Below are positions 26,691-36,689 of a stretch of DNA of 52,775 nt, piece after piece. The position numbers and the translations under genes are program-made. Source of the DNA: Thermoplasmatota archaeon (GTDB taxonomy: Archaea; Thermoplasmatota; JAKEGO01); NCBI GenBank assembly GCA_028279595.1, contig JANQNK010000009.1, forward strand, positions 1-52,775. Direction: 5' to 3'. Numbering within the stretch: position 1 is the first letter of the stretch; each line of letters begins with the position of its first letter. The notes under the pieces are model-generated. The model did not search any database and was not told where the DNA came from. It worked only from the letters and a program-made list of their open reading frames with translations.

Positions 26691-28994
26691 GTGTACGTAG
26701 AGCACCCGTTGATCACAGAGGACTCCATCGAGGTGAGGGACTACCAGGTCAACCTAGCGAACATGGCGAAGAACGAGTCGACCCTGGTTGTCCTGCCGAC
26801 GGGGATGGGCAAGACCATCGTTGCATTGATGCTCATCGCCGAACGTGTGGACAGTGGGAAGGTCCTCTTCACGGCACCCACGAAACCGCTCGTCGAACAA
26901 CACCACAGGTTCATGAAGGAACACCTGAGGACCGAGGAGCAGACGATGTTCACCGGCGAGACCTCGCCCAAGAAGAGGGCCGTGCTCTGGAACGAGTCCC
27001 GGGTCGTCATCGCCACACCGCAGGTGATCGAGAACGACCTACTCAACGGCAGGATCTCCATGAAGGACGTCTCCCTGGTGGTATTCGACGAGGCACACAG
27101 GGCGGTGGGCAACTACGCATACGTCTACATTGCCGACCGGTTCCTCGGGGAGTCGCCCAACGGCATCACCCTGGGAATGACCGCATCGCCAGGCAATCGT
27201 ATGAACAAGATACTCACGGTCTGCCAGAATCTCGGGATCACGTGGATCGAGGCCCGCACCGAGGAGGACCCTGACGTCAGCCCCTACGTTCACAAGATCA
27301 AGATCCAGTGGGTCAAGGTCCCCGTCCCGGCGAGAATCAAGAAGATATCCGCTGTCATCGGCGAGATCTACGAGGAGCAGCTCGAAAAGCTTCGAAGCTA
27401 CGGGTTGCTCCCCAAGAACAGGAAGCCCAACGTCAGGCAGCTCCTCGACGTGCAGAAGACCATCAGGAAGAGGATGGCAACCGGGAACAGCTCCTCGCTC
27501 TACCATGCCGCGACGGTCCAGGCGATGGCCATCAAGACGAACCACGCGATGGACCTTGCGGAGACCCAGGGACAGGACGCATTGCGCAACTACCTCGACA
27601 AGCTGGAGACAGAGGCGGGATCCAGAGGCTCGTCCAAGGCCACCAGGATGTTGGTCGCACATCCCCTGTTCGCCGAGGTGGTGGCTCTCAGCCAGGTGGA
27701 TATAAACCATCCGAAGATGGACGCAATGGAGAGGATCGTCCGCAACCAGCTGCAGGCGGACCCGGAGAGCAGGATAATAGCATTCACCCACTATCGCGAC
27801 ACCGCCGAACTCGTCACGGAACGATTGAACGGGACCGAGGAGGTCAAGGCGGTCCGCTTCGTCGGGCAGGCGAGCCGGGGCGAGGACCGCGGACTGAGCC
27901 AGAAGCGTCAGGGGGAGATCATCGAGGCCTTCAAGAAGGGGGTGTACAACGTCCTCGTCGCAACCAGCGTCGCAGAAGAGGGGCTCGACATCCCCTCGAC
28001 CGACCTCGTGGTCTTCTACGAGCCGGTTCCCTCCGAGATCCGCACCATACAGAGGCGGGGGAGGACAGGCCGGCGACGTCTGGGAAGGGTCGTCATCCTC
28101 ATATCCGGAGGGACCCGGGACGAGGCCTACTACTGGTCCTCCAACCGGAAGGAGAGGAAGATGATAGAGGAGCTCGACAGGATTCGCAAGAAGCTGAGCG
28201 GTACAAGCCGAAGGGCCCCGAGGGTCGATCCCGGTCAGACCACCTTCGGCGGAGAGGACGCCCTGAAACGGGAGGCGAGCGTGGACGACATGATGGATGA
28301 GAACGGTGAGGAGGTCCCCGAGGACCCCGAATCGCAATCGACGCTGGACACGTACGTCGTTGACGTCAGGATGATCGCGGACATGCAGGAGTTCAGGTCG
28401 GCGGTCGTGAAGGCCGTGTCCCGGAGGGGGATACTGGTCGAGGGAAAGAAGCTCGAGGTCGGCGACTACATCATCTCCTCCCGGGTGGCCGTCGAGAGGA
28501 AGACCCCGGAGGACCTCGCCGCCTCGGTCCAGGACGGGCGCCTCTTCGCGCAGCTGAAGGCACTCAAGAACGCATATCCGAATCCCCTGCTGGTGATAGA
28601 GGGGCCGATCTTCTCGGAGAGGATGGACGACAGGGCCCTCATGGGCGCCATCGCATCCGTTATGATCGGGTTCAGGATCCCCGTCATAAATACTCCCGGA
28701 CCGGAGGAGACTGCCCGGCTGCTCGCCTCACTGGCTCGCCGGGAGGCGCGGGAGAAGCGACCGCCGACGGTCAGGCACGACACCTCCCCGAAGGACGGGG
28801 AGGACATGAAGCAGTACATTGTCGAGGGGCTTCCCAGCGTATCGGGAACCCTCGCAAGGCGGCTCCTGGACGAGTTCGGTTCGGTGAAGAACGTCATGAA
28901 CGCGGAGGAGGACGACCTGAAGAGGGTCAAGGGCCTTGGGAAGGTCAAGGCCGCCGAGATTGTCGAGATCATTGAAGGAGAGTGGAAGGGATGA
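26691..28994 (+). CDS. hef: Hef-type helicase-nuclease (FANCM/XPF family)
   Basis: 767 residues. Acts on stalled or branched replication forks: an SF2 helicase joined to an XPF-type nuclease and tandem helix-hairpin-helix. Helicase motifs: Walker A PTGMGKT at 36-42, DEAH near 135, GMTASPG, then the C-terminal lobe with ATSVAEEGLDIP and QRRGRTGRR. The nuclease core (about 555-640) has VVDVR, GDYIIS, VERKTPEDL and DGRLFAQL, so the GDxnERKxxxD signature is complete. Six residues (MIADMQ) separate VVDVR from EF, where relatives read VVDxRE without a gap. HhH at about 715-765. GTG start at 26691 is supported by the TATA box. The SDR gene overlaps its stop by 4 nt. Confidence 0.94.
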   Translation: MYVEHPLITEDSIEVRDYQVNLANMAKNESTLVVLPTGMGKTIVALMLIAERVDSGKVLFTAPTKPLVEQHHRFMKEHLRTEEQTMFTGETSPKKRAVLWNESRVVIATPQVIENDLLNGRISMKDVSLVVFDEAHRAVGNYAYVYIADRFLGESPNGITLGMTASPGNRMNKILTVCQNLGITWIEARTEEDPDVSPYVHKIKIQWVKVPVPARIKKISAVIGEIYEEQLEKLRSYGLLPKNRKPNVRQLLDVQKTIRKRMATGNSSSLYHAATVQAMAIKTNHAMDLAETQGQDALRNYLDKLETEAGSRGSSKATRMLVAHPLFAEVVALSQVDINHPKMDAMERIVRNQLQADPESRIIAFTHYRDTAELVTERLNGTEEVKAVRFVGQASRGEDRGLSQKRQGEIIEAFKKGVYNVLVATSVAEEGLDIPSTDLVVFYEPVPSEIRTIQRRGRTGRRRLGRVVILISGGTRDEAYYWSSNRKERKMIEELDRIRKKLSGTSRRAPRVDPGQTTFGGEDALKREASVDDMMDENGEEVPEDPESQSTLDTYVVDVRMIADMQEFRSAVVKAVSRRGILVEGKKLEVGDYIISSRVAVERKTPEDLAASVQDGRLFAQLKALKNAYPNPLLVIEGPIFSERMDDRALMGAIASVMIGFRIPVINTPGPEETARLLASLARREAREKRPPTVRHDTSPKDGEDMKQYIVEGLPSVSGTLARRLLDEFGSVKNVMNAEEDDLKRVKGLGKVKAAEIVEIIEGEWKG

Positions 28995-29719
28995 CGACCG
29001 CAATAGTCACCGGGTCTACGAGAGGTATAGGAAGGGCGATCGCATTGGAGTTGGCGAGACACGGGATCGACATCGTTGTCAACGGAAGGGTCCGTGACGA
29101 CGAGGCCGAGGTGACGGTCGATTCCATACGCGATCTCGGATCCGAGGCCGTCGTCGCCATGGGCGATGTTTCCGACCCTGCGGTCGCGGAGCTCCTGGCC
29201 CATGCCGCCAACGACGCATTCGGCTGTATCGACATCCTGATAAACAACGCTGGGGTTTACGACCGTCAGGTCGTCGATGATATGTCCATCGATGACTGGA
29301 AAAGGTCCATCGAGGTCAACCTCTCCAGCGCGTACTACCTGACCAAGGCGTGTCTGCCGTCCCTTCGCAGGGCGGAGTGGGGACGCATCGTCAACATCTC
29401 CTCAGTCCTCGCGTTCATGGGATCGCACCGTGGCTCTCATTATGCTGCAGCGAAGGCAGGGATGATCGGGCTCACGAAATCCCTTGCAAAGGAGCTTGGA
29501 CCCGGCATCACGGTCAACGCGGTGTGCCCAGGGATGACACTGACGGACATCATGATGGTCTACACGGAGGAGGAGAGGGCTGCGAGGGCGGAGACCCTGC
29601 CCATGAAACGGATCGGAGAACCAGAGGACGTCGCGAAGGCAGTTGCCTTCCTCGTGACGGAGGCAAGGTACACCACGGGATCGGTGATAGACGTCAACGG
29701 CGGACAGTACATGCGCTGA
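28991..29719 (+). CDS. short-chain dehydrogenase/reductase (FabG-like)
   Basis: 242 residues from the ATG overlapping the hef stop (ATGA). NAD(P)-binding TGSTRGIG, structural NNAG and the catalytic Ser-Tyr-Lys set (NISSV, HYAAAKAG) are all present. It also has the PG motif (CPGMTLTDIM) and the FabG-like C-terminus GSVIDVNGGQYM. It probably reduces 3-oxoacyl thioesters or a related ketone; archaea lack typical ACP-based synthesis, so the substrate is open. Coupling to hef is probably genomic convenience. Confidence 0.88.
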   Translation: MTTAIVTGSTRGIGRAIALELARHGIDIVVNGRVRDDEAEVTVDSIRDLGSEAVVAMGDVSDPAVAELLAHAANDAFGCIDILINNAGVYDRQVVDDMSIDDWKRSIEVNLSSAYYLTKACLPSLRRAEWGRIVNISSVLAFMGSHRGSHYAAAKAGMIGLTKSLAKELGPGITVNAVCPGMTLTDIMMVYTEEERAARAETLPMKRIGEPEDVAKAVAFLVTEARYTTGSVIDVNGGQYMR

Positions 29720-29721
29720 CC

Positions 29722-31197
29722 CTAGAGCGATTCCACTACCCGCTGCCCCTTCATCCAGGTTCCCTTCCTGAACCAGATCACGGAGACGATAGCGGAGAAC
29801 AGGTTTCCTGCAGCGATGCCGAGCCAGAGCCCGGTGGCGCCGAGTCCCAGCGGATACATCAGGAAATATGCGACAGGTGCCGCGACGAGGATCATCCTCG
29901 ATGCCATTATGACCATCGGCGGGAAGGCGGTCCCCGCTCCCTGGAATGCTCCGGAGATCACTATCGTCATGGAGACGAACACCGTAGCGGGAAGCACTAT
30001 GCGGAGGAATATCGCGCCCTCGTCGATGACCGTGCTGTCATTGGTGAAGACGGCTATCATCGAGTCTGGAGCGAGGTTCACGAGAGCGGCCACTATGATC
30101 ATGTAGATAGCGACCATCCGGATCCCGGTCTTGACTGTTTCCCTGACCCTGTCGAAATTGCCAGCGCCGACGTTCTGGCCCACGATCGTGATTATTGCCA
30201 TATTGAACCCGAAAGCAGGGAACATGGCGATCGAATTGATACGGAAACCTAGGCCGAGCGCGGCGACGCTCTCATCCGAGATCCCCGCGGCGAGGCCGGC
30301 CCAGATGAAGACACCGATGGATATCATCAGGTGCATCACCGTCGACGGGAATCCGACGTTCAGGATCTCCCTGATCGCCTTCTTCCTGGCCCTCAGCCTC
30401 CTGAAGCGGATCTTCACCGTGGTCTTGTCGAGGACGATGTACAGGACGACAATGAGCATCACGGTCATCTGCGAGAGCACAGTTGCGAGGGCCGCACCGG
30501 CGACCTCCAGCCGCGGCGCGCCGAACCATCCGAAGATCAGGATCGGGTCCAGGATGATGTTCATCACGGTCCCGATGATCAGAGCGTACATCGGGACGAG
30601 CATGTTCCCCTCTGCGCGGATTATACCGCTGCAGGCGAGGTTGACGAAGACGAAACCGGTGCCGAGGATGATTATCGAAACATAATCCCACGTCATCGAT
30701 TTGACCTCTGAGGATGCGCCCATTCCGAGGACGACCCCTTCGAGTGTCGCGTAGGCGATGGCCATCATCACCACGGTCATGAGCAGTGCCAGGGTGATCC
30801 CGTGGGAGGCCAGCTGACCGGCGCTCTTGACCTTCCCGGCACCAAGAAGACGCGCGACTCCCGAGGTTATCCCGATCGATATGCCGATCCCGATGGACCA
30901 TATCAGGAAGATGAACGGGAACCCGAGCGTGATGGCGGCGATGGCGTCAGGACCGAGCCTTCCGACCCAGTACGCGTCGACGAGGTTGTACAGGATCTGG
31001 AAGACGTTGCTTACGATGACAGGGATCGAAAGGAGGAGTATGGTCCTGGATATCTTGCCGCCGAGGATCTCCTCGGAGTAGTCCTGCCCTCCCCTCATGA
31101 TGTCCCTGAAACGAAGCCGTTCCGTCGACGGACCCTTCGGTGTGGTCTTGGTCTTCCCTGGACCGCCAGTCCGAGCCGTCTTACTGGGCTCGCTCAT
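29722..31197 (-). CDS. MATE-family multidrug/Na+ exporter
   Basis: 491 residues with a hydrophilic N-terminal extension of about 45 residues and twelve predicted membrane helices in two homologous bundles. Typical NorM/DinF-like segments occur: ILLLSIPVIVSNVFQILYN, VDAYWVGRLGPDAIAAI, and in the second half AFGFNMAIITIVGQNVGAGN. Exports cationic drugs or metabolites using an H+ or Na+ gradient; substrate unknown. It ends 2 nt from the convergent SDR gene. Confidence 0.92.
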   Translation of the reverse strand: MSEPSKTARTGGPGKTKTTPKGPSTERLRFRDIMRGGQDYSEEILGGKISRTILLLSIPVIVSNVFQILYNLVDAYWVGRLGPDAIAAITLGFPFIFLIWSIGIGISIGITSGVARLLGAGKVKSAGQLASHGITLALLMTVVMMAIAYATLEGVVLGMGASSEVKSMTWDYVSIIILGTGFVFVNLACSGIIRAEGNMLVPMYALIIGTVMNIILDPILIFGWFGAPRLEVAGAALATVLSQMTVMLIVVLYIVLDKTTVKIRFRRLRARKKAIREILNVGFPSTVMHLMISIGVFIWAGLAAGISDESVAALGLGFRINSIAMFPAFGFNMAIITIVGQNVGAGNFDRVRETVKTGIRMVAIYMIIVAALVNLAPDSMIAVFTNDSTVIDEGAIFLRIVLPATVFVSMTIVISGAFQGAGTAFPPMVIMASRMILVAAPVAYFLMYPLGLGATGLWLGIAAGNLFSAIVSVIWFRKGTWMKGQRVVESL

Positions 31198-31289
31198 CGT
31201 TTCCCGTTACCGGACGGTGGTAGTTAACACTTTGCCGGGAACTGGTTATTCACCGAAAAAGGCTTATTCAATAAACATCATAATAATTC

Positions 31290-32837
31290 GTGAAATTCAC
31301 TCTCGACGATTATTATCCATGGCGTGGAAAAATCGGTAAAAAGAAACCTTGGGATAGAAGTTTCGTAAATTCTGAATTCCTAACTCATGAAAGTATTAGA
31401 ATCAATAAGATGACCGATTGGAATAATCAATTCATTGATGCTTCACATGGCCATGCATTGGATGAAGTCGAATGTTATGCAATTCCTATTAAGCATTCAC
31501 CATCATGGATTGAGAGTATAGATTCACAAACCAACAGTAACACCATAGGATTATCCGCACTAATGCATTCGACACCCATTCTGATACCAGCAATCTTTCC
31601 TAAAGATGATAGTCTAAGACCCTACACGTTGATACGGATAAATCAATCACGAAAGATTGGAATTCATAATCGTAAATTGAAACAATCAGAATATTACGTT
31701 CAAATCGAGGAATGGACTGAGCTACCTCAAGATTCCCTCTATTTAGATGTGCCAAAACGAGATATCACAATCAGCGATTTCTTAGCAGAATCAGTTCTTG
31801 GTGACGAGTTTTTATCGAGAGCGATACAAGCAACAATGATAAGTTCGCCGTCATACGAAAATGTGGTTGGAGGTGTTTCAATTGCTTCCTTGTCATCAAG
31901 TTCTGGATTCGCTGAAGAACTAGAAAAAACGTTTACTTTAATGGTTCCACCAGAATATCGATCGAGTTCGCCACCGAAATTTACCTATAACGGAAAATTT
32001 GTCCATTATTCACGAGGAATCCAATTTCATGTTGCTGATCGCCCACAACAAACTTCGAATTTGTACGATACAATAAGAACCCCAACTATGAGAGGCATTA
32101 TCCGCGAACTAGATTCACATTATCGTCATGATGGAGAATACTCTCTATTCTCAGCAATTTTACCAAAAGAATCAGCGCGCAGTAGAGAAATTAAGGAGAT
32201 ATTTAACAACTTTGGGAGAACAGAGTTTACGATTCCGCAGAATTTGGATGAATTAATTGAATCGGATATTGAAATCGACAAAGCGAGAAAACTCATAGAT
32301 GAGTCACTATGGATCCACATCGCTCATTCTCGAGAATTGACACCTCGAGTTAACATGAAGAATCCCATATTTCAATCAAGAATTGAATATCTTGAGAAAT
32401 CATTTGATGTAATGCTCTCCGATATTATCCCTAATGAGACAGATCGGAATTATTACTTAGCTCAAATGATCACCCAGATTCCAGTTCCATTTCGAAAGAT
32501 GGCCCAGTCGTTTGCAAGAGTTAAGTTTGAAGATGATGTCATCGAAGAGGACTTGATTCTAGCATCAAAATCAATCATTCGGTGTTTCGATGAGACTTGT
32601 CAAGCACAAGTTGGTAAAGTTGAACCCAGGAAGATTAAAAACAAGATCTCTTTAAGGTATAAATTGATTGAAACATTATTGCTCCAATATGGACCAACAT
32701 CTCCAGATGTGCTGTGGGATCGGCTGGAGTCTACTGAATTTTTCCGAGATATGAAGGATTTAATGGATTTATTGAAGTGGGCTAGACGAAAGGACAAGCT
32801 ATTCATTGACAATCAAGGTAGATACGGACTACCATGA
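31290..32837 (+). CDS. AT-rich orphan with MCM-like C-terminus but no P-loop
   Basis: 515 residues, GTG start. Base composition is much more AT-rich than the genes on either side, which points to transfer. The last 175 residues follow the layout of archaeal MCM helicases: a segment HIAHSRELTPRVN (about 342-354) like the YARKYVTP helix, a lid helix PVPFRKMAQSFARVKFEDDV (about 397-416) like the sensor-2 block, EEDLILASKSI, and a terminal winged helix from about 457. No Walker A or B and no arginine-finger motif is seen, and the N-terminal 330 residues are not recognised. It could be a degenerate MCM from a mobile element or a non-catalytic partner. It ends directly against the top6A stop. Confidence 0.6.
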   Translation: MKFTLDDYYPWRGKIGKKKPWDRSFVNSEFLTHESIRINKMTDWNNQFIDASHGHALDEVECYAIPIKHSPSWIESIDSQTNSNTIGLSALMHSTPILIPAIFPKDDSLRPYTLIRINQSRKIGIHNRKLKQSEYYVQIEEWTELPQDSLYLDVPKRDITISDFLAESVLGDEFLSRAIQATMISSPSYENVVGGVSIASLSSSSGFAEELEKTFTLMVPPEYRSSSPPKFTYNGKFVHYSRGIQFHVADRPQQTSNLYDTIRTPTMRGIIRELDSHYRHDGEYSLFSAILPKESARSREIKEIFNNFGRTEFTIPQNLDELIESDIEIDKARKLIDESLWIHIAHSRELTPRVNMKNPIFQSRIEYLEKSFDVMLSDIIPNETDRNYYLAQMITQIPVPFRKMAQSFARVKFEDDVIEEDLILASKSIIRCFDETCQAQVGKVEPRKIKNKISLRYKLIETLLLQYGPTSPDVLWDRLESTEFFRDMKDLMDLLKWARRKDKLFIDNQGRYGLP

Positions 32838-33935
32838 TCAGTTCAATATGCCCATCTCGGTGAGCCTCTCCGGAAGATAGGTGTCCGTGACGTAGTCGAG
32901 CCCGTACTTGGCGAGGGCCTGCTGCTCGGACTTCTTGTCCATGTCCAGCTGGAGCTTGATCTCGCCCTGCCAGTACTCGTCACCGAACCGCGGGTCCGTC
33001 AATTCCGACTTCAGCGCATGGACGTCCTGGTCCGTCAGTTTGTCCGTTGGGAGCTCGTAGTTGACGATGTCAGACGGTGTGATCCCGAGATAGCGGGCTG
33101 TAGGTGTGGCGAGGTATTCCGAGATGTGCGCTGTCTTGATGGCGCCGTACGCGACGGACGCGAATATCCTGAACGACCATGGGTCTCCATCGGTGAAGAC
33201 CACGACCGGCAGCTTCGTCTCCTCGTTCAGCCGTTTGATGAAGCGCCTCGTCGACCTCGCGGGCTGACCCTTGAGGTGGACCAGCACGGCGCGGGAGTCC
33301 TCGTCGAACCCGTTCTCCACCAGCCTGTCGAACATACCGCCTGTCTCAATGGCGACGACGAAGTCCGCGTCGACGTCCTTGAACGTCAACTTCTCCTTCT
33401 CGACGTTGTATGGAATGCCGTACCCCGAGTCACCGACATCGTCACGGCAGTTGAAGGTCTTCTTCTCGCCCTTCCTGTTGACCTCCTGGATGGTCACGTT
33501 GCCGATGACCCTGGCGCCGTCCTCCTCGGGCCTCAGCTTGAAGTCCTCTCGTAGCGATTTCGTGATTATCTCGAGGTCCTCGGCGAGCCTGTTCGACGTG
33601 TTCTGGTCCGGGAACTTCGCTATCTCCCAGCCCTCGGAGATGTAGTACATCTCCCTGAGGGTGGAGGATTTCTTGGTCTTGATCATCTCCCTGATGAAAT
33701 CGATGATGTACATCGTCCTGAGTAGCGTGTACGCCGAGCCGAGCTCCTTGGCGGAGCGGTGGGTCAGGTTCGACCCGTACTTCCACACGTGGAGGTCGTC
33801 GTCGAAGACGATGTTCTTCTTCGTCCGGACAGGGATGCTCATCTTGGGGATGTCGCCCTTGATGAAGTCGTTGTAGACCTCCTCGGCGATGGCCTCGAGT
33901 CCCTTCACGGCCTTCTTGTACCTGTCAGTAGCCAT
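32838..33935 (-). CDS. top6A: DNA topoisomerase VI subunit A
   Basis: 365 residues. The DNA-cleaving, Spo11-related subunit. The catalytic tyrosine lies in TLREMYYIS (Tyr97/Tyr98 pair) within the 5Y-CAP winged helix. The Toprim metal site has Glu in VAIETGG and the DxD of FTDGDPWSF. With subunit B it relaxes supercoils and decatenates by ATP-dependent double-strand passage. Translation starts at ATG 33935 behind a near-perfect Shine-Dalgarno GAGGTGATC, 11 nt after the subunit B stop, so the two are one operon. Confidence 0.97.
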   Translation of the reverse strand: MATDRYKKAVKGLEAIAEEVYNDFIKGDIPKMSIPVRTKKNIVFDDDLHVWKYGSNLTHRSAKELGSAYTLLRTMYIIDFIREMIKTKKSSTLREMYYISEGWEIAKFPDQNTSNRLAEDLEIITKSLREDFKLRPEEDGARVIGNVTIQEVNRKGEKKTFNCRDDVGDSGYGIPYNVEKEKLTFKDVDADFVVAIETGGMFDRLVENGFDEDSRAVLVHLKGQPARSTRRFIKRLNEETKLPVVVFTDGDPWSFRIFASVAYGAIKTAHISEYLATPTARYLGITPSDIVNYELPTDKLTDQDVHALKSELTDPRFGDEYWQGEIKLQLDMDKKSEQQALAKYGLDYVTDTYLPERLTEMGILN

Positions 33936-33946
33936 ATCTGATCACC

Positions 33947-35857
33947 TCACAGCGGCTCCGCGCCTATCACGTTCTCCGCCCTCATTCCCTCGAAGTAGAG
34001 GTCGGCCTCCTCGTAATCGCCCTTGTCGAGGCCCACCAGCTTGAATATCACGTGCCGTTTCTCGGTCGGCTTCATCTTCGAGACCTTCCATATCAGCAGA
34101 CCCTCCTCCCGTTTGAACGGTTTGGGGTCAGTATCGCCGATCTCGGCCTCCACTGGCACCTTGCAGTAGATGGTGATGTTGCGCTGTTTCGGGGTGTAGT
34201 TGGTGAACTCGATGTCGACGGTCGTGAACTTCTTGTCATCCACCTTCTCGTGCTCGACCTTGTCGTCGATCACCACGACGTTCATGATCTTGGTGACGAC
34301 CACCTCGATGGAGGGGACATCCTTGCCGATCACCGCGGCGCTCTTCTTCGCCAGCTCCGGAAGCACCTTCTGGATGAGCTCGTACTTCTCCGCTATCTTC
34401 TTGAGCTTCTCCTTCTTGTTTATGTGCGCCTTCATCTTCCTGGCGCACTCACGGAGCGCGAGCTGGATCTCCTGGTATATCTCCGGGACGTCGGCTATGG
34501 ACTCCTTGGATTCGGACGTGAACGGGACGTTCGTCGATCCAACGTGGATGATGACCATGGCGGGTCCGACCGGGATCCCCTGGCCGCCGCGCTGTTCCAG
34601 ACCGTAGGGACGCCAGTCTATCCCCTCGACGCCGTGGGTCGTGACGCAGCCTCCCTGCTGGTAGAGCAGTGGAACGCGGTTGGCATACCGGAGTATCTTG
34701 ACCTGGTTCTCCTGGACGATGTCGCCGCCGTAGACGATGCCGACCTCGACCTGGAACGGGTTGCCCGAGAAGACCGTCGGAGCCCTTGTGACGGTGTACG
34801 CGAACTTCGCGTCGATCTCCTTCTTCAGGCCCTTCCTCATGAGGAGGTCGCCGATCGGTGATAGACAGTCCGTCGGAGGGGCCATTATCTTCACCATGTT
34901 GAAGGCCTCGAGGATCCTGCTGGCCTGGACCCGGTTCATGTCCTGCGGCCTTAGAAGGCTATCGACATCGGCCTTCCTGCAGATCTCCTTCGCGGTCCGG
35001 TTGGTTATCCTCGAGAACTCGTTAACGAGGAATGCCGTGATCTTGTAGCTCTCCGAGGACCGCGCCATCTTCATGAGGGTCCCGAGCTCGATGCCGAGCG
35101 GATGCGGCTTGATGGCTACGGTCTTCTCCGGTGGTATCTCCGTGACCCTCGGGAAGACGTATTCCTCCCCGTGAGGATCTATGAAGGTGATGTGAGCGTG
35201 CGGATTGACGATCGCTGTGGCCTTGAGGTATTCGTAGACCGACTGGCGCCTCTCCTTCGCGTACCTTGCGACTATGTTGATCATGACCTTGGTCCCGTTC
35301 GGCTTGTCCCAGTGGACAGCCTCGGTGCGAAGGGCCTCGGGCCTGTTGCGCTTGGTGTCGATCAGAAGGTCGACCTCGTACGCCGGCATGTCCTCTCCGA
35401 TCTTGGAAATGACCCGTGTGGGATGACCGGTGGTGAGCTGGCCGTACATGACGACTGCCGAGATGCCGATGCCCTGCTGACCCCTGGACTGCCTTATGGC
35501 ATGGAAACGGGAACCGTACAGGAGGCGGCCGAAGATGTTGGGGATCTGGTTCTTGACGATCCCTGGCCCGTTGTCCTCGACCGAGAGGATGTACTCGTCC
35601 TTCTTGACCTTCTCGATCTGGACGGCGATGTCCGGAAGTACCTCCGACTCCTCGCAGGCGTCGAGGGCGTTGTCGACGGCCTCCTTGACCGCCGTGAGCA
35701 TGGCCCTGTGAAGGCTGTCGAAGCCCAGGATGTGCTTGTTACGCTCGAAGAATTCCGCGACGGATATCTCCTTCAGGTCCTCCGCGAGCCTGTGCGCGAT
35801 AGGCTCCTCTACGACTCCTGCAGGTATGCCGTTCTCGACAACTTCTTCCTGTGCCAA
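33947..35857 (-). CDS. top6B: DNA topoisomerase VI subunit B
   Basis: 636 residues. GHKL ATPase subunit. N-box [13 protein letters not shown]1 box DNGPGI, and the ATP-lid block [20 protein letters not shown] are complete; the transducer domain and a C-terminal Ig-like extension follow. The start is TTG at 35857, decided by the Shine-Dalgarno GGAGGG seven bases upstream; no ATG fits. It lies first in the top6B-top6A operon. Topo VI is absent from Thermoplasmatales proper, which use gyrase, so this helps exclude that order. Confidence 0.96.
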   Translation of the reverse strand: MAQEEVVENGIPAGVVEEPIAHRLAEDLKEISVAEFFERNKHILGFDSLHRAMLTAVKEAVDNALDACEESEVLPDIAVQIEKVKKDEYILSVEDNGPGIVKNQIPNIFGRLLYGSRFHAIRQSRGQQGIGISAVVMYGQLTTGHPTRVISKIGEDMPAYEVDLLIDTKRNRPEALRTEAVHWDKPNGTKVMINIVARYAKERRQSVYEYLKATAIVNPHAHITFIDPHGEEYVFPRVTEIPPEKTVAIKPHPLGIELGTLMKMARSSESYKITAFLVNEFSRITNRTAKEICRKADVDSLLRPQDMNRVQASRILEAFNMVKIMAPPTDCLSPIGDLLMRKGLKKEIDAKFAYTVTRAPTVFSGNPFQVEVGIVYGGDIVQENQVKILRYANRVPLLYQQGGCVTTHGVEGIDWRPYGLEQRGGQGIPVGPAMVIIHVGSTNVPFTSESKESIADVPEIYQEIQLALRECARKMKAHINKKEKLKKIAEKYELIQKVLPELAKKSAAVIGKDVPSIEVVVTKIMNVVVIDDKVEHEKVDDKKFTTVDIEFTNYTPKQRNITIYCKVPVEAEIGDTDPKPFKREEGLLIWKVSKMKPTEKRHVIFKLVGLDKGDYEEADLYFEGMRAENVIGAEPL

Positions 35858-35942
35858 ATGTCTACCCTCCGCTGGATTTATGCCGGTTGCATGTGCCCGT
35901 TGAGAGCATCCCGCAACTCCCGTTTCACGATGGTCCTGAAGG

Positions 35943-35950
35943 GTATAAAG
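35943..35950 (-). promoter_or_regulatory. possible TATA box of top6BA operon
   Basis: TTTATACC on the minus strand, about 90 nt before the TTG start; this leaves a leader carrying the GGAGGG Shine-Dalgarno. A second candidate, CATAAATCC, lies at about 35875-35883. Confidence 0.35.
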
Positions 35951-36065
35951 TTATCGGTCAAAAGGGCCCCTCTGGCACCCCCTCTGGCCCCTTGGCCGGG
36001 GAGCGGGGTGAAAGTGACGTCGGAACCGTGGTCGAAAAAGGCCCGGATAGAAAGACGATCCCACC

Positions 36066-36689
36066 TCATATCTCGACGCCGAACTCGCCGACGAGGGGGA
36101 CGAAGATGCACCCCCCCAAATTCTCCTTCGAGAACCCCTTCCCGGTGACCCGGACGCGGATCAGGTCCTGATACCTCCGCCCGACGGGTATCAGCATCAT
36201 TCCGCCCTCCGCCAACTGCTCCTGGAGCGGTGGAGGGACCTTCGGGGCTCCGCATGCCACGAGTATCCTGTCGAAGGGCCCCTCCTCCCCCAATCCGATG
36301 GAACCGTCCCCGGTATGAACGGTCACGTTGCCTATCCCTGCGCTTTCCAGGGCGTTTTCGGCCATTTTGGCAAGCTCAGGGACCACCTCGACGGTATGTA
36401 CAGTCGCGGGATGGGCCAATTTGCCCAATATCGCGGCCTGATATCCCGATCCGGCCCCGATCTCGAGTACCGACATGCCTGGCTCGAGTTCGAGAGCCTC
36501 GGTCATTATCGCTACCATGTGAGGTGCCGAGATGGTCTGGCCAGAGCCTATGGGTTGAGGCGAATCGATATAGGGGTTGGAAGTACAGAATCTTCCGCGA
36601 TCGACGCTCATGAACGCATCGATGACACTTTCCGTTCTCAGAAGTCCTTTCCTAACGAGGCGGTCGACCATCTCGTCGTTACTGGCCAT
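36066..36689 (-). CDS. pcm: protein-L-isoaspartate O-methyltransferase
   Basis: 207 residues from ATG 36689. Repairs isoaspartyl residues in aged proteins by SAM-dependent carboxyl methylation. Diagnostic blocks: GSGQTISAPHMVAIMTEAL (substrate pocket), SAM motif I VLEIGAGSGYQAAIL, VHTVEVVPEL and ILVACGAPKVP. The start overlaps the end of the QueD-like gene by 11 nt, so the two are co-transcribed. A longer in-frame start at 36743 would run far into that gene and is not needed. Confidence 0.95.
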   Translation of the reverse strand: MASNDEMVDRLVRKGLLRTESVIDAFMSVDRGRFCTSNPYIDSPQPIGSGQTISAPHMVAIMTEALELEPGMSVLEIGAGSGYQAAILGKLAHPATVHTVEVVPELAKMAENALESAGIGNVTVHTGDGSIGLGEEGPFDRILVACGAPKVPPPLQEQLAEGGMMLIPVGRRYQDLIRVRVTGKGFSKENLGGCIFVPLVGEFGVEI

